A stretch of DNA of 64,000 nucleotides from Nocardia bovistercoris (GCF_015674855.1 NZ_JADMLG010000010.1:62001-126000), one strand, 5' to 3'. Positions 1-8,440 are shown, counted from the stretch's first letter. Translations and numbers: made by a program. Notes: generated from the sequence alone by a model not told the origin.

Positions 1-32
1 GATCGCGTCGACCACCATCGGAGGAGGGTTTC

Positions 33-380
33 ATGACCATCGCCTACATCGTCGTCACCGTACTGGCCGCCGCGGCGGCCGCTTTCGCCGCAGGATACGA
101 CGTGGTCGCCGCCGATCGCGTGCGCGAGACGATGCGCGGCTACCGCGTTCCGCCGTGGAGTCTGGCGCCGCTCGCGGTGATCAAGGCCGTCGGCGCGCTG
201 GGGCTGTTGGCAGGACTGTTCGTCCCCGCACTCGGTTTCGCGGCCGCGCTCGGCCTCGTCCTGTATTTCCTGTTGGCTGTCGCGACCATCGTGCGCGCGG
301 GCGTGTACTCCGACATCGGATACCCGCTGCCGTATCTCGCGGCGGCCGCGGGCTCGCTCGCGCTGTTCGCGTTCGCCTGA
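33..380 (+). CDS. DoxX-like integral membrane protein
   Basis: A 115-residue protein made almost entirely of four hydrophobic helices (about residues 3-22, 43-62, 65-85 and 98-114), the size and pattern of the DoxX-like family. The motif around PPWSLAPLAVIKAVGALGLL and the late GYPLPYLAAA helix are typical of that family. Members sit in the cytoplasmic membrane. Some partner redox enzymes, but the role here is not visible. The start is supported by GGAGGAGGG about five bases upstream of ATG. The gene converges on the TetR gene with only seven bases between the stops, so the two transcripts probably overlap at their ends. Confidence 0.8.
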   Translation: MTIAYIVVTVLAAAAAAFAAGYDVVAADRVRETMRGYRVPPWSLAPLAVIKAVGALGLLAGLFVPALGFAAALGLVLYFLLAVATIVRAGVYSDIGYPLPYLAAAAGSLALFAFA

Positions 381-387
381 GCGGGCT

Positions 388-966
388 TCAGCGCAGGATC
401 AGTAGCGCGGACTTCTCGATGCGGTCGGCTATTTCGGAGTAGGAGCCGTACCCCATGCCCGCGCGAACCAGCGCACCCGCGTAGAGCAGTTCGAGGGATT
501 CGACGATGTCGACGTCGGCGTCGGGTCCGAGCGCGGTGATGATCCGCTTGCGGATCTCGGTCCCGATACGCAACCGCAGATGCTCGACATCGGCATCCCG
601 ACCGAGCAGCGCGCTGGTCACCGCGCCGGAGAGCTCCTGCTCATCGGCCACGAGCATCGCGATGGCCCGCAATTCGGCGACCACCCGGGCGATCGGATCG
701 GGATCCTCGCTGGCGGGCGAGCCCGCGGCCATCAGTCGACGCCAGAAGATCTCGGCGACAAGGTGTTCCTTGGACGAGAAGTAGGTGTAGGCCGTCGCCG
801 TCCCCACACCCGCGGCGGCCGCGACCAGCCGAATCGTCATGCCCGCGAAGCCCTCGCGGGCAAGCACCTCCACCGCCGCTCTGGTGAGTTTGTCGACGGT
901 GTCGGCCTGCTTGCCGCTGAGGCGGCGACGGGTGGCCTCGAGACTGAGGGAATCGGCTTCGGACAT
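388..966 (-). CDS. TetR-family transcriptional regulator
   Basis: A 192-residue repressor-type protein. The N-terminal TetR helix-turn-helix spans roughly residues 15-60 (AREGFAGMTIRLVAAAAGVG then TATAYTYFSSKEHLVAEIF), followed by a helical ligand domain. I placed the start at the ATG at 966, because it begins right before the DNA-binding domain and has AGGATA upstream. A longer reading to 1035 would add an unrelated tail. It lies downstream of, and on the same strand as, the dehydrogenase/SDR pair and may regulate that operon. The ligand is unknown. Confidence 0.85.
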   Translation of the reverse strand: MSEADSLSLEATRRRLSGKQADTVDKLTRAAVEVLAREGFAGMTIRLVAAAAGVGTATAYTYFSSKEHLVAEIFWRRLMAAGSPASEDPDPIARVVAELRAIAMLVADEQELSGAVTSALLGRDADVEHLRLRIGTEIRKRIITALGPDADVDIVESLELLYAGALVRAGMGYGSYSEIADRIEKSALLILR

Positions 967-1084
967 GTGTCTGTATCCTACTTGGTCACCGCGCCGTGGC
1001 GACACCAGTGCGTGTGCCGTGGCGGCTGTGGTCACGGGGAGTGTCGTTCACCCAGCCGCCACGGTCGCTACCCGACCGCCGTGG

Positions 1085-1963
1085 TCAGGGCGCGATGTGT
1101 TTTTCGGCGATGGCGCCGGGGCCGGTGCCGAGTCCGATGCCGAGTCCGCCCAGCGCCACATCGGCGAGGGGGAGATCGACGCCGAGGCGTTCGCCGAGTC
1201 CGAGCGCCAGCGACAGGTCCTTCTCGCCGAGATCGCGCGCGTGACTGAGGATGGGCAGCCAGAAGTCGCCCTCGGGGATCGCCGCGGTGGTCTCGCGCAG
1301 CATGATCGCGCCCGCGCCGCCGGTGATCGCGTCGGAGTGGCGGACCACCTTGCCGAGTTCGGTGATGTCGAGCCCCGCGGCCTCGGCCAGGCGCTGCGCC
1401 TCGGTCGCCGCGGTGAACGCGATGAAGTGAAGCAGGTTGCGCGCCAACTTCATCCGGGTTCCGGCGCCGACCGGTCCGGCGTGCACGATCAGGTCGGCGA
1501 ACGCGCTGAACGGTTCCTTCACCCGCTCGTAGCCGGTCTCGGTGCCGCCGACCATCACCGCGAGCTTGCCGAGTTTGGCCGCCTGCGCGCCGCCGCTGAC
1601 CGGCGCGTCCACGAATTCCACGTCGTGGCTCGCGCACAGCTGCGCCATTTCCTCGGCCGTGGTGTCGGAGATGGTGGAGTGCACCGCGATCACCGTGCCG
1701 GGCTTGGCCGCGCGCAGGATGCCGTCGGCGCCGTCGATGACCGAGCGCACCTGCGCGTCGTCGACCACGGCGACACTGACGACCTCGGAGCGCTCGGCAA
1801 CCTCGGCGGGGGAGCTCGCGGAGGTGGCGCCCTTGTCGGTGTAGGCGACCACGACTTCGGGGCGCATATCGCAGACGGTCAGGCCGCCGGGGTGATCGAG
1901 GAGTTTCTTGGCCATGGGCGCGCCCATGTTGCCGAGGCCGATGAAGCCGACACCACCGCTCAT
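1085..1963 (-). CDS. NAD(P)-dependent 3-hydroxyisobutyrate-dehydrogenase-like oxidoreductase
   Basis: A 292-residue beta-hydroxyacid dehydrogenase. It begins with a Rossmann fold GFIGLGNMGAPMAKKL (GxGxxG), has the substrate-binding DAPVSGG segment near residue 120, and the catalytic-lysine segment GTRMKLARN near residue 170. The family oxidises 3-hydroxyisobutyrate or related beta-hydroxyacids such as tartronate semialdehyde. The exact substrate cannot be read from sequence. The start ATG overlaps the stop of the upstream SDR by ATGA, so the two are one translationally coupled operon. That pairing suggests two successive oxidoreductions in one catabolic route. Confidence 0.85.
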   Translation of the reverse strand: MSGGVGFIGLGNMGAPMAKKLLDHPGGLTVCDMRPEVVVAYTDKGATSASSPAEVAERSEVVSVAVVDDAQVRSVIDGADGILRAAKPGTVIAVHSTISDTTAEEMAQLCASHDVEFVDAPVSGGAQAAKLGKLAVMVGGTETGYERVKEPFSAFADLIVHAGPVGAGTRMKLARNLLHFIAFTAATEAQRLAEAAGLDITELGKVVRHSDAITGGAGAIMLRETTAAIPEGDFWLPILSHARDLGEKDLSLALGLGERLGVDLPLADVALGGLGIGLGTGPGAIAEKHIAP

Positions 1964-2709
1964 GACCGGAACACCTGCCCGCCGTCGACGTTGAAGATCT
2001 GTCCGGTGACCCAGCTCGCGTCGTCGGAGAGCAGGTAGAGGCAGGCGCCGACGAGGTCCTGCGGGGTGCCCATGCGCTTGAGTGGCAGGCGTTTGACCAT
2101 GTCGTCGACCATATTGCCCGGTGTCACCGACTTGGTCGCGTCGGTATTGATCGGCCCGGGCGCGATGGCGTTGACGCGGATGTTGGATCCGCCGAGTTCG
2201 GTCGCCAATTGCTGGGTGAGGCCGTTGACGCCGACCTTGGCCAGGCCGTAGAAGCCCGAGTACAACCAGGCCGCCGTCGAGGACTGGTTGACGATAGACC
2301 CGCCCTTCTTGGTCATGTGCGGCCACACCGCGCGGATCATGTTCAGCGCGCCGTCCATGTTGACGCTCATGAATTTCTTGTAGTAGTCCCAGGGGACGGT
2401 GAGCAGGAGGTCGAGTTTCATGGTGCCGTAGATGGCGGCGTTGTTGACGAGGTGGTCGATGCCGCCGAATTCCTTGACGGTGAATTCGGCGAGTGCGGTG
2501 GCGGAGTCGGGGTCGGCGACGTCGACGGAGGCGAAGACGGCGGTGCCGCCGTCGGCCACGATCTTCTCCGCGACGGCGTTGCCGAGTTCGGTGTTGAGGT
2601 CGGCGACCACGACCTTGGCGCCTTCGGCGGCCAGTGCTTGGGCGTACACCGCGCCGATGCCTTGGGCGGCGCCGGTGACGATGACGGATCTTCCCGTGAA
2701 ACGGGTCAT
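1960..2709 (-). CDS. SDR-family oxidoreductase (classical)
   Basis: A 249-residue classical short-chain dehydrogenase. The cofactor motif TGAAQGIG follows the first strand, an aspartate (VVADLN) at the end of strand two favours NAD(H), VNNAA replaces NNAG, and the active site has SS then YGLAK. The ending GQIFNVDGGQ is usual for the family. I chose the ATG at 2709, preceded by GAGGAGCAGGAA, rather than an upstream in-frame ATG that would add a 42-residue non-homologous tail. It is first in an operon with the hydroxyisobutyrate-dehydrogenase-like gene. The substrate is unknown. Confidence 0.87.
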   Translation of the reverse strand: MTRFTGRSVIVTGAAQGIGAVYAQALAAEGAKVVVADLNTELGNAVAEKIVADGGTAVFASVDVADPDSATALAEFTVKEFGGIDHLVNNAAIYGTMKLDLLLTVPWDYYKKFMSVNMDGALNMIRAVWPHMTKKGGSIVNQSSTAAWLYSGFYGLAKVGVNGLTQQLATELGGSNIRVNAIAPGPINTDATKSVTPGNMVDDMVKRLPLKRMGTPQDLVGACLYLLSDDASWVTGQIFNVDGGQVFRS

Positions 2710-2782
2710 GGATTCCTGCTCCTCTACGAGGTCGGGAGGTCGGTGTGCCGGGGTGTCCGACGGCCTGCCACGCCGATCACAA

Positions 2783-2804
2783 TACTGTCTGGACACGTGT
2801 ACGG
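2783..2804. promoter_or_regulatory. Candidate operator, copy 1 of a GGACAC motif
   Basis: The sequence reads TGTCTGGACACGTGTACGG and contains the palindrome ACACGTGT. It lies about 75 bases upstream of the SDR start at 2709 and matches copy 2 (2941-2962) at roughly three quarters of positions. A related string, TGGACACGAGTAC, occurs at 23030-23042. It is probably a regulator site. The protein is not known. Confidence 0.45.
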
Positions 2805-2940
2805 AAATATAGGCTCGTGAGGTGTCGCGACGCAAGAACCTGTTTCAGAACGGGGCGCCGCCGCCCTTTCGTCGGACGGCGTCCCGGCCGTTCTCGGGCC
2901 GATCCGGGCGTAATCGTTGTCCGCGCGCGTAACCCGCTGG

Positions 2941-2962
2941 TAGTGTCCGGACACATGTCCAG
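2941..2962. promoter_or_regulatory. Candidate operator, copy 2 of a GGACAC motif
   Basis: The core GTGTCCGGACAC is a perfect 12-bp palindrome, followed by ATGTCC. It sits about 60 bases upstream of the SDR at 3020, so copies 1 and 2 flank the divergent promoter region, an arrangement that suits one regulator controlling both operons. Confidence 0.5.
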
Positions 2963-3019
2963 CTTACTGGCACCCCGGGGTGCGACGGTTTGTGATCCGG
3001 CCACGGGTGGGCGTCGGTA

Positions 3020-3802
3020 ATGCCACGTTTCGCACCGCACCCCGAGCGGCGGCCCTCCCTCGTCGCGGGTGCGTCCTCCGGCATCGGCGCCGCCACCGCG
3101 CTCGCGCTGGCCGACCTCGGCCACCCGGTCGCCCTCGGCGCGCGCCGCGTCGAGAAACTCGAAGAACTCGCCGCCGAAATCCACGGGCGCGGCGGATCGG
3201 CCTTCGTGCACCCCCTCGACGTCTCCGAGGAGAGTTCGGTCGACGAGTTCGTGACCGCCGCGGAGAAGGAATTCGGGCCCGCCGAGATCCTGGTCTCCGG
3301 CGCGGGCGACATCGAATTCGGCCTGATCCACGAAATGCCGCCGGACCGTTTCCTCGCCCAGGTCGGCGTGCACCTTGCGGGCGCGCACCGCCTCGCGCAC
3401 CGCATCCTGCCCGGCATGATCGAGCGGCAGCGCGGCGACTTCGTGCTCATCAGCTCCGACAGCGCCGACCGCCCGCGCCCGCGCACCGGCGCCTACAGCG
3501 CGGCCAAGGCCGGACTCGAGGCGATGGCGCTGCAAATGCGCATGGAACTCGAGGGCACCGGCGTGCGCGCGTCGCTGGTGCGCCCCGGCCCGACCTTCAC
3601 CGGTATGGGCATGGACGCCACCCCCGAAGCGGTCGGCCCGGTCATCGAGGACTGGCAGCGCTGGGGCTTCGCCCGCCACCCCTACATGCTGCGCCCGAGC
3701 GACCTCGCCGCGGCCGCCGTTACGGTCGTCAGCGCCCCGCGCGGCGTCCACTTCGTCCTGATCGAAGTCCAACCCGAAGCGCCGCTGCGCGCCGCGGAGT
3801 AA
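3020..3802 (+). CDS. SDR-family oxidoreductase paired with ferredoxin
   Basis: A 260-residue SDR with cofactor motif GASSGIG at residues 17-23, GARR after strand two (an arginine pair, favouring NADPH), catalytic serine at 145/146 and Y159-SAA-K163. The usual NNAG is replaced by SGAG. The C-terminus lacks the ordinary GG-D loop and ends in a basic/acidic tail. The stop TAA lies within the ribosome-binding sequence AAGGAG of the ferredoxin 14 bases on, so both are co-expressed. The substrate is unknown. The linkage to a P450-type ferredoxin hints at oxidation of a hydroxylated lipid or terpene. Confidence 0.83.
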   Translation: MPRFAPHPERRPSLVAGASSGIGAATALALADLGHPVALGARRVEKLEELAAEIHGRGGSAFVHPLDVSEESSVDEFVTAAEKEFGPAEILVSGAGDIEFGLIHEMPPDRFLAQVGVHLAGAHRLAHRILPGMIERQRGDFVLISSDSADRPRPRTGAYSAAKAGLEAMALQMRMELEGTGVRASLVRPGPTFTGMGMDATPEAVGPVIEDWQRWGFARHPYMLRPSDLAAAAVTVVSAPRGVHFVLIEVQPEAPLRAAE

Positions 3803-3816
3803 GGAGCTCGGAGCAC

Positions 3817-4020
3817 ATGAGAATCGAGGCCGATCTCGACCTGTGCCAGGGGCACGCCGTCTGCCAGGACGAGGCGCCCGACGTGTTCACCGTCCCCAAG
3901 CGCGGGACGGTCGAGATCCTGGACGCCACACCGGATCCGAGCCTGCACGCCGAGGTGCGACGTGCCGTGAAATATTGCCCGGCCCAGGCCCTGTTCCTGT
4001 CCGAGGACACCGCGGGCTGA
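3817..4020 (+). CDS. Small P450-type ferredoxin with C-x2-H-x2-C motif
   Basis: A 67-residue single-cluster ferredoxin. The motif CQGHAVC near the N-terminus and a distal KYCPAQAL give three cysteines, with histidine where a 4Fe-4S protein would have a fourth. Mycobacterial ferredoxins of this CxxXxxC...CP type, with varied X, carry 3Fe-4S or unusual 4Fe-4S clusters and feed electrons to cytochromes P450. RBS AAGGAG, ten bases before ATG. No P450 is in this operon. The nearest ones in the window are near 48.8-51.3 kb. The partner is therefore unidentified. Confidence 0.85.
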   Translation: MRIEADLDLCQGHAVCQDEAPDVFTVPKRGTVEILDATPDPSLHAEVRRAVKYCPAQALFLSEDTAG

Positions 4021-4065
4021 GTCGCGCCGACCGCGTCGCCGCGGGTCGGGCGCCGCTTCGGTAGC

Positions 4066-4083
4066 GCCGACCGGCATGTCGGC
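4066..4083. terminator. Hairpin between convergent ferredoxin and TetR genes
   Basis: GCCGAC pairs with GTCGGC around a six-base loop, followed by CCCCGGG. It is short and lacks a T-run. It is offered because it is the clearest stem in the 190-base convergent gap. Confidence 0.3.
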
Positions 4084-4212
4084 CCCCGGGTAGGGGCGGC
4101 CATCGCGGGTCGGCGTGGTGTCGCCCGGTACCGGATTCGTCGTCGTGCGCGTCTATCCGTCGTGAGACGTACGCGGGCACAACGGGTCCGGAGGTGAGCT
4201 GAATCCGCGCCG

Positions 4213-4866
4213 CTAGCGCGCCATGACACCGCGCAGGAACAGGTCGACCGCGTGGGAGAGGTGGCGGCGCTGTTCCCTCGGTGTGCGGTAGACGCCGAAA
4301 TCGGCGAGGCGGGCGGGCAGGATCTCCACCATCGCGATGAAGTGTTCGGCGGTGAGTTCGATGTCATCGATGTCGAGCGCGCCCGTCTCGGTGTGGTGGC
4401 GCAGCACGTCCATCACCTGCTGCTGGCGTCGTGCCCAGCCGAGTGAGCTCGCCGCCGAAGCGAATTCGGGGAATCGGTGGGATTCGTTGCGGGCGATGCG
4501 GTGCAACTGGACGATATCGGGGTCGAGCGCGTGTTCGATGGCGGCGCGGCCGATGGCGAGCAGGGTGGCTCTGAGGTCGCCGTCGCTGTCGCCGTCGTCG
4601 GGATCGGGCTCGGGGCGCACGGCGCGGCTCAGCGCCCACGGGATCACGTCGAGGAAGACCGCGCGCTTGTCCGGGTAGCGCGCGTAGAGCGTGGCTTTGG
4701 CGACCTCGGCCGCTTCGGCGATCGCGACCATGGTGGTCGCGTCGTAGCCGTTGTCGAGGAAGGTGCGGACCGCGGCTTCGCGCAGTCGCTGGTGCAGCGC
4801 CGCGGCTTCGGCCTGTGTGGGGCGACCGCCGCGCCGCGGCGATCCCGTCGACCCGTTCACCGTCAT
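4213..4866 (-). CDS. TetR-family regulator of the divergent dioxygenase operon
   Basis: A 217-residue TetR protein. The DNA-binding region is AVRTFLDNGYDATTMVAIAEAAEVAKATLYARYPDK-like at about residues 30-70 (helix-turn-helix plus YARY), followed by a helical effector domain with an AefR-like C-terminus. The start at 4866 gives a short basic N-terminal arm (GSPRRGGRP) normal for the family. Longer in-frame sequence upstream is intergenic. It is divergent from the leader ORF/dioxygenase operon, with a strong dyad (4916-4941) between them, so it most likely represses that operon and itself. Confidence 0.87.
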   Translation of the reverse strand: MTVNGSTGSPRRGGRPTQAEAAALHQRLREAAVRTFLDNGYDATTMVAIAEAAEVAKATLYARYPDKRAVFLDVIPWALSRAVRPEPDPDDGDSDGDLRATLLAIGRAAIEHALDPDIVQLHRIARNESHRFPEFASAASSLGWARRQQQVMDVLRHHTETGALDIDDIELTAEHFIAMVEILPARLADFGVYRTPREQRRHLSHAVDLFLRGVMAR

Positions 4867-4915
4867 TCCCCCGACTCTAGAGCCCGATCGGAAGTCCTCG
4901 CGCGGAACGCCGCCA

Positions 4916-4941
4916 ATAACTAGACGCCTGTGTATAGTTAT
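4916..4941. promoter_or_regulatory. TetR-type operator dyad
   Basis: ATAACTA and TAGTTAT form perfect seven-base arms separated by 12 bases. Extending inwards, 10 of 13 half-site positions match. It is 50 bases from the TetR start and 60 from the leader ORF, the expected place for the binding site of the divergent TetR protein. Confidence 0.65.
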
Positions 4942-5000
4942 GGCATCGGCGACGGGTACACCGAAACCGCACACCGCCGATGACCTTCTGAGGAGATTCG

Positions 5001-5063
5001 ATGTCTGAATCGCTATCGAGCCGCTCGGCCGACCTGCTCCCGCACAGGCCGGTGACGGCATGA
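5001..5063 (+). CDS. 20-residue leader ORF coupled to dioxygenase
   Basis: A short frame (MSESLSSR...HRPVTA) too small for ordinary gene calling. It has the best ribosome-binding site of the operon, AGGAG five bases before ATG, and its stop overlaps the dioxygenase start as ATGA. The dioxygenase start itself has no obvious Shine-Dalgarno sequence, so ribosomes probably arrive through this leader. The peptide has no membrane segment, no cysteine and no run of one amino acid that would mark classical attenuation. A coupling or regulatory function is inferred. Confidence 0.6.
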   Translation: MSESLSSRSADLLPHRPVTA

Positions 5064-5890
5064 GCACCGACACCGCGCTGGAATCGACCGAACTCACCCC
5101 GCGCATCGCCTCGGCCGTGCACGCCGACAAGGAAACGCTGCTCAGCGGGTGCCACGCCACCCAATTGCGTGACCTGCTCGAACGGCGTGGCGTGCTGGTG
5201 TTCCCGCGGATCGGGTTCACCGACGAGGAACACGTGGCGTTCACCCGCACCCTCGGCACCTTCGCGCCCGAACGCAGCGGGGAAGAGGTCTACAGCGTCA
5301 CCCTCGACACCAGCGTCAACAAGCTGGCCGACTATCTCAAGGGCTCGCTGTTCTGGCATATCGACGGCACCATGAACGAAGTCCCCATCCGGGCCTCGCT
5401 GCTGTCGTCGAAGGTGCTGCCGTCCACCGGCGGCGGCGACACCGAGTTCTGCAACACCTACGCCGCCTACGACGACCTCTCCGACGAGGACAAGCAGCGC
5501 ATCGCCGAGCTGCGGGTCATGCACTCGGCCTGGAACACGCTGTTCTACTACGACCCGGAACCCGACTACCGGACGCTGCGCCGGATGATGGCCATCGGCG
5601 ACCGCGAACTGCCCCTGGTGTGGACGCACCGCTCCGGCCGCAAGTCGCTGGTACTCGGCTGCACCGCCCGCCACATCATCGACTCCGAGTTCCGCGAGAG
5701 CTTGGATCTGCTGGTGCGCCTGCGTGATTGGGCCACCAAACCGCAGTTCGTCTACCGGCACACCTGGTCCGTCGGCGACCTGGTGATCTGGGACAACACC
5801 GGCACGATGCACCGCGCGCGGCCCTACGACCCCACTTCCGGCAGGCTGCTGCACCGCACGAAACTCGAGGGCGAGGAACCGTTCGAGTGA
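5060..5890 (+). CDS. TauD/TfdA-family Fe(II)/2-oxoglutarate dioxygenase
   Basis: A 276-residue enzyme of the usual family length. The iron ligands are visible as H100-x-D102 (FWHIDGTM) and distal H251 (TMHRARPY). R266 (LLHRTKL) fits the 2-oxoglutarate carboxylate clamp. Such enzymes hydroxylate taurine, alkylsulfates, aryloxyalkanoates or related acids, with release of succinate and CO2. The substrate here is open, and the neighbours (SDR, acyl-CoA ligase) favour catabolism of a small organic acid or ether rather than sulfur scavenging. It is coupled to the leader ORF upstream and to the SDR downstream (GTGA overlap), and probably controlled by the divergent TetR. Confidence 0.88.
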   Translation: MSTDTALESTELTPRIASAVHADKETLLSGCHATQLRDLLERRGVLVFPRIGFTDEEHVAFTRTLGTFAPERSGEEVYSVTLDTSVNKLADYLKGSLFWHIDGTMNEVPIRASLLSSKVLPSTGGGDTEFCNTYAAYDDLSDEDKQRIAELRVMHSAWNTLFYYDPEPDYRTLRRMMAIGDRELPLVWTHRSGRKSLVLGCTARHIIDSEFRESLDLLVRLRDWATKPQFVYRHTWSVGDLVIWDNTGTMHRARPYDPTSGRLLHRTKLEGEEPFE

Positions 5891-6726
5891 GCGAACCCGC
5901 CGACCCGCCCTTCCGGGAACGCTACGGTCGCTGGGCCGTCGTCGCGGGCGCCTCGGAAGGGATAGGCGCCGTGTACGCCCGCGCGATGGCCGAACGCGGA
6001 CTCGACCTCGTCCTGCTCGCCCGGCGCCGCGAACCGCTCGAGCGGCTCGCCGCCGACCTGCGCGCCGACACCGGCGTGCAGGTGCGCGTGGTCCCCGTCG
6101 ACCTGTCCGAACCCGACGCGGCCGCGACCGTCTTCGCCGCCACCGCCGGACTCGAGGTCGGCATGCTGATGTATTGCGCCGGAGCGGATCCCAACTACGC
6201 GCCGCTGCTGTCGGGTCCCGTCGAATCGGCTCTGGCGCTGGTGCGACGCAATTGCGCGGCGCCCCTGACGCTGTGCCACCACTTCGCGGGCGACATGGCC
6301 CGGCGCGGCCGCGGCGCCCTCGTCGTGCTCACCTCGGTCACGGGCCTCTACGGCGCGCCCAATATGGTCGCCTACTCGGCCACCAAGGCATTTGACCTGG
6401 TCATGACCGAGGCGCTGTGGGCGGAGCTGCGCGGACACGGCGTCGATGTCCTCGCCCTGGTACTCGGTACCACCGACACTCCCGCCCTGCGCCGCGCGCT
6501 CACCGAACGCGGCCTCCTCGATCCCGAGGACACGACGCCGGTGGCCGGTGCGGTCACGGCGGAAGAGGTTGTCGCCGAGGCCATCGCGAACCTGTCGAAC
6601 GGCCCGACCTGGTTCGTCGGCGATCAGATCCGCGAATTCGCCCGCCGCCTTGCGCTGCGAACCCGGAGTGAGGCCGTCGGGGTCCTGGCCCGCCACAGCG
6701 ACAGTGTCGTCGCCGGGAGCGAATAG
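5887..6726 (+). CDS. SDR-family oxidoreductase
   Basis: A 279-residue SDR starting at GTG, which overlaps the dioxygenase stop (GTGA). The motifs are GASEGIG for cofactor, ARRR after strand two (NADPH-like), YCAG in place of NNAG, serine in LTSVTG and YSATK. Its closest pattern is the group of SDRs with a long C-terminal helix ending in a basic segment. It is co-translated with the dioxygenase, so it likely acts on the hydroxylated product. It converges on the acyl-CoA ligase gene. Confidence 0.85.
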   Translation: MSEPADPPFRERYGRWAVVAGASEGIGAVYARAMAERGLDLVLLARRREPLERLAADLRADTGVQVRVVPVDLSEPDAAATVFAATAGLEVGMLMYCAGADPNYAPLLSGPVESALALVRRNCAAPLTLCHHFAGDMARRGRGALVVLTSVTGLYGAPNMVAYSATKAFDLVMTEALWAELRGHGVDVLALVLGTTDTPALRRALTERGLLDPEDTTPVAGAVTAEEVVAEAIANLSNGPTWFVGDQIREFARRLALRTRSEAVGVLARHSDSVVAGSE

Positions 6727-6816
6727 CGGTCGGTCAGGTCGACGAAGGGTGCCGAGGACATGTCGCCGCATCCTCGGCGCCTGTTGTCGAATCATGCTGC
6801 GTGCGAACGAGTTCGC

Positions 6817-8355
6817 TCATCCGGCGGCTTCGCGGAGGCGGCGCTTGTAGATCTTGCCGGAATCGTCGCGCGGGAGTTCGGCTACCAGGGTGACGGTGGT
6901 GGGGATCTTGTAGTCGGCGAGGTACGCGCGCAGCGCGGATCGGATGCCTGCGGGGTCGAGCGCGGCGCCCGGGCGGGGGAGGATGTGGGCGGTGACGGTT
7001 TCGCCGAGGTCGCCGTCGTCGGGTGCGCCGAATACGGCGACGTCCTCGACGCCGTCGATGGCCATGATGGCGTTCTCGATCTCGGCGGGATAGATGTTGA
7101 CTCCGCCCCGGATGACGATGTCGGCGGCTCGCCCCGACAGGTAGAGGTAGCCGTCGGCATCGACGTGACCGAGGTCGCCGACCCAGGTCATCCGCGGCAC
7201 GGGGCTTTCGGGTGCGCCGCGGTGCGAATAGGTGAAAGCGGGCCAGTAGTCGGCGCCGCGTACGTAGACGCGGCCGGTTTCGCCCGCGGGCAGCGGGTTG
7301 CCGTGTTCGTCGGCGATGAGGACGGCCGATCCGTCGGCCTGCTTGCCCACCGAGCCTGGGTGTTCGAGCCATTCGGCGGCCGAGATCCAGGTTATGGCGC
7401 CGCATTCGGTGTTGCCGTAGAACTCCCACAGCGCGTCGCCGAACCAGTCGACGGCCGCGCGTTTCAGCGCGGGCGGGCAGGGGGCGGCGGAGTGGATGAG
7501 ATGGGTCAGGCTGCTCACGTCGTAGCGGGCGCGGACGTCCTCGGGCAGGGACAGCAGGCGCGAGAGCATGGTCGGCACGACCTTGGCCTGCTGGATGCGC
7601 TGCCGGTCGATGTGGCGCAGGAATCGTTCGGAATGCCAGCGGGGCATGATCGTGATGTGCGCGCCCATGCGCAGCGCGAGCACGGTGACCGCGTTCGGGC
7701 TGGTGTGGTAGAGCGGCCCGGCGACCAGCATCCGCCCGCCCGCGGCCAGCCCCATCCGCCGCGCGGTGCCCGCCGCCGTCGCCAGCAGCTGCTCGAGGGA
7801 CATTCGTGCACGCAGTACGCCTTTGGGTGTTCCCGTGGTGCCCGAGGTGTAGATCAACCCCATGGAATCGGCGATCGCGCCTTCCACGTATCCCAAGGGT
7901 TCGGACTGGGATTCGATCCAACTGTCGAGCAGCGGATGTCGCCCGGTCGGCTCGGTCGACACCGCGTCGAGGCCCGCCTCCTCGATCGTCTCCGGCGGCA
8001 TCGCCACCTCGAGCACGCCCGGCTCGGTCCCGGCGTATTCGCGCGCGTCCTCGACGACCGGCACGAATTCGGTGTGTGCGATGACCAGGCGGGCGGCGCT
8101 GTCGCGCAGGACGTGCGCGACCTCCCGCGCCCGCCAGCGGGTGTTGACGGGCACCGGGTTGGCCCCGCAGCTCGCGGCGGCGAGCGAGATCTCCAGGAAC
8201 TCGATGTCGTTGCGCGCCATGACCGCCACCCGATCGCCGCGAGCGATCCCGGCCTCGACCAGCGCGGCGGCGAGGCGGCCCGCGCGGTCGTGCACCTGCG
8301 AGTGCGGGCGGACGCGGGTGCCGCAGGTGACAGTGGGAGCGGTGTCGTCGTGCAT
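6817..8355 (-). CDS. Acyl-CoA synthetase / AMP-dependent ligase
   Basis: A 512-residue ANL enzyme. The phosphate loop YTSGTTGTPKG is at residues 169-179, the A5-like NTECG motif follows, then DLGHVDADGYLYLSGR and the hinge, and the catalytic lysine near the end in DDSGKIYKRRL. It adenylates a carboxylic acid and transfers it to CoA. Its length and motifs resemble medium/long-chain or aromatic acyl-CoA synthetases. Specificity cannot be read. I chose the ATG at 8355, since the sequence further upstream in the same frame is AT-richer non-coding DNA containing an operator-like palindrome shared with the divergent VOC gene. Confidence 0.87.
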   Translation of the reverse strand: MHDDTAPTVTCGTRVRPHSQVHDRAGRLAAALVEAGIARGDRVAVMARNDIEFLEISLAAASCGANPVPVNTRWRAREVAHVLRDSAARLVIAHTEFVPVVEDAREYAGTEPGVLEVAMPPETIEEAGLDAVSTEPTGRHPLLDSWIESQSEPLGYVEGAIADSMGLIYTSGTTGTPKGVLRARMSLEQLLATAAGTARRMGLAAGGRMLVAGPLYHTSPNAVTVLALRMGAHITIMPRWHSERFLRHIDRQRIQQAKVVPTMLSRLLSLPEDVRARYDVSSLTHLIHSAAPCPPALKRAAVDWFGDALWEFYGNTECGAITWISAAEWLEHPGSVGKQADGSAVLIADEHGNPLPAGETGRVYVRGADYWPAFTYSHRGAPESPVPRMTWVGDLGHVDADGYLYLSGRAADIVIRGGVNIYPAEIENAIMAIDGVEDVAVFGAPDDGDLGETVTAHILPRPGAALDPAGIRSALRAYLADYKIPTTVTLVAELPRDDSGKIYKRRLREAAG

Positions 8356-8440
8356 GGTTGCGAAGTCTGCCGCACCGGAACCGCGTCGGGCGAGAACGTG
8401 GGAAGGAGAACATCCCGGAAAGATCGGCAATCTCTGAAAC

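Larger units (their letters stand above)
2710..3019. other. Divergent intergenic region between two SDR operons
   Basis: About 310 bases without a convincing gene, between SDR genes read outward in both directions. It holds two copies of a related 22-base motif (see the two operator entries), one near each gene, and AT-richer patches around 2781-2815 that could contain promoters. Confidence 0.6.
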
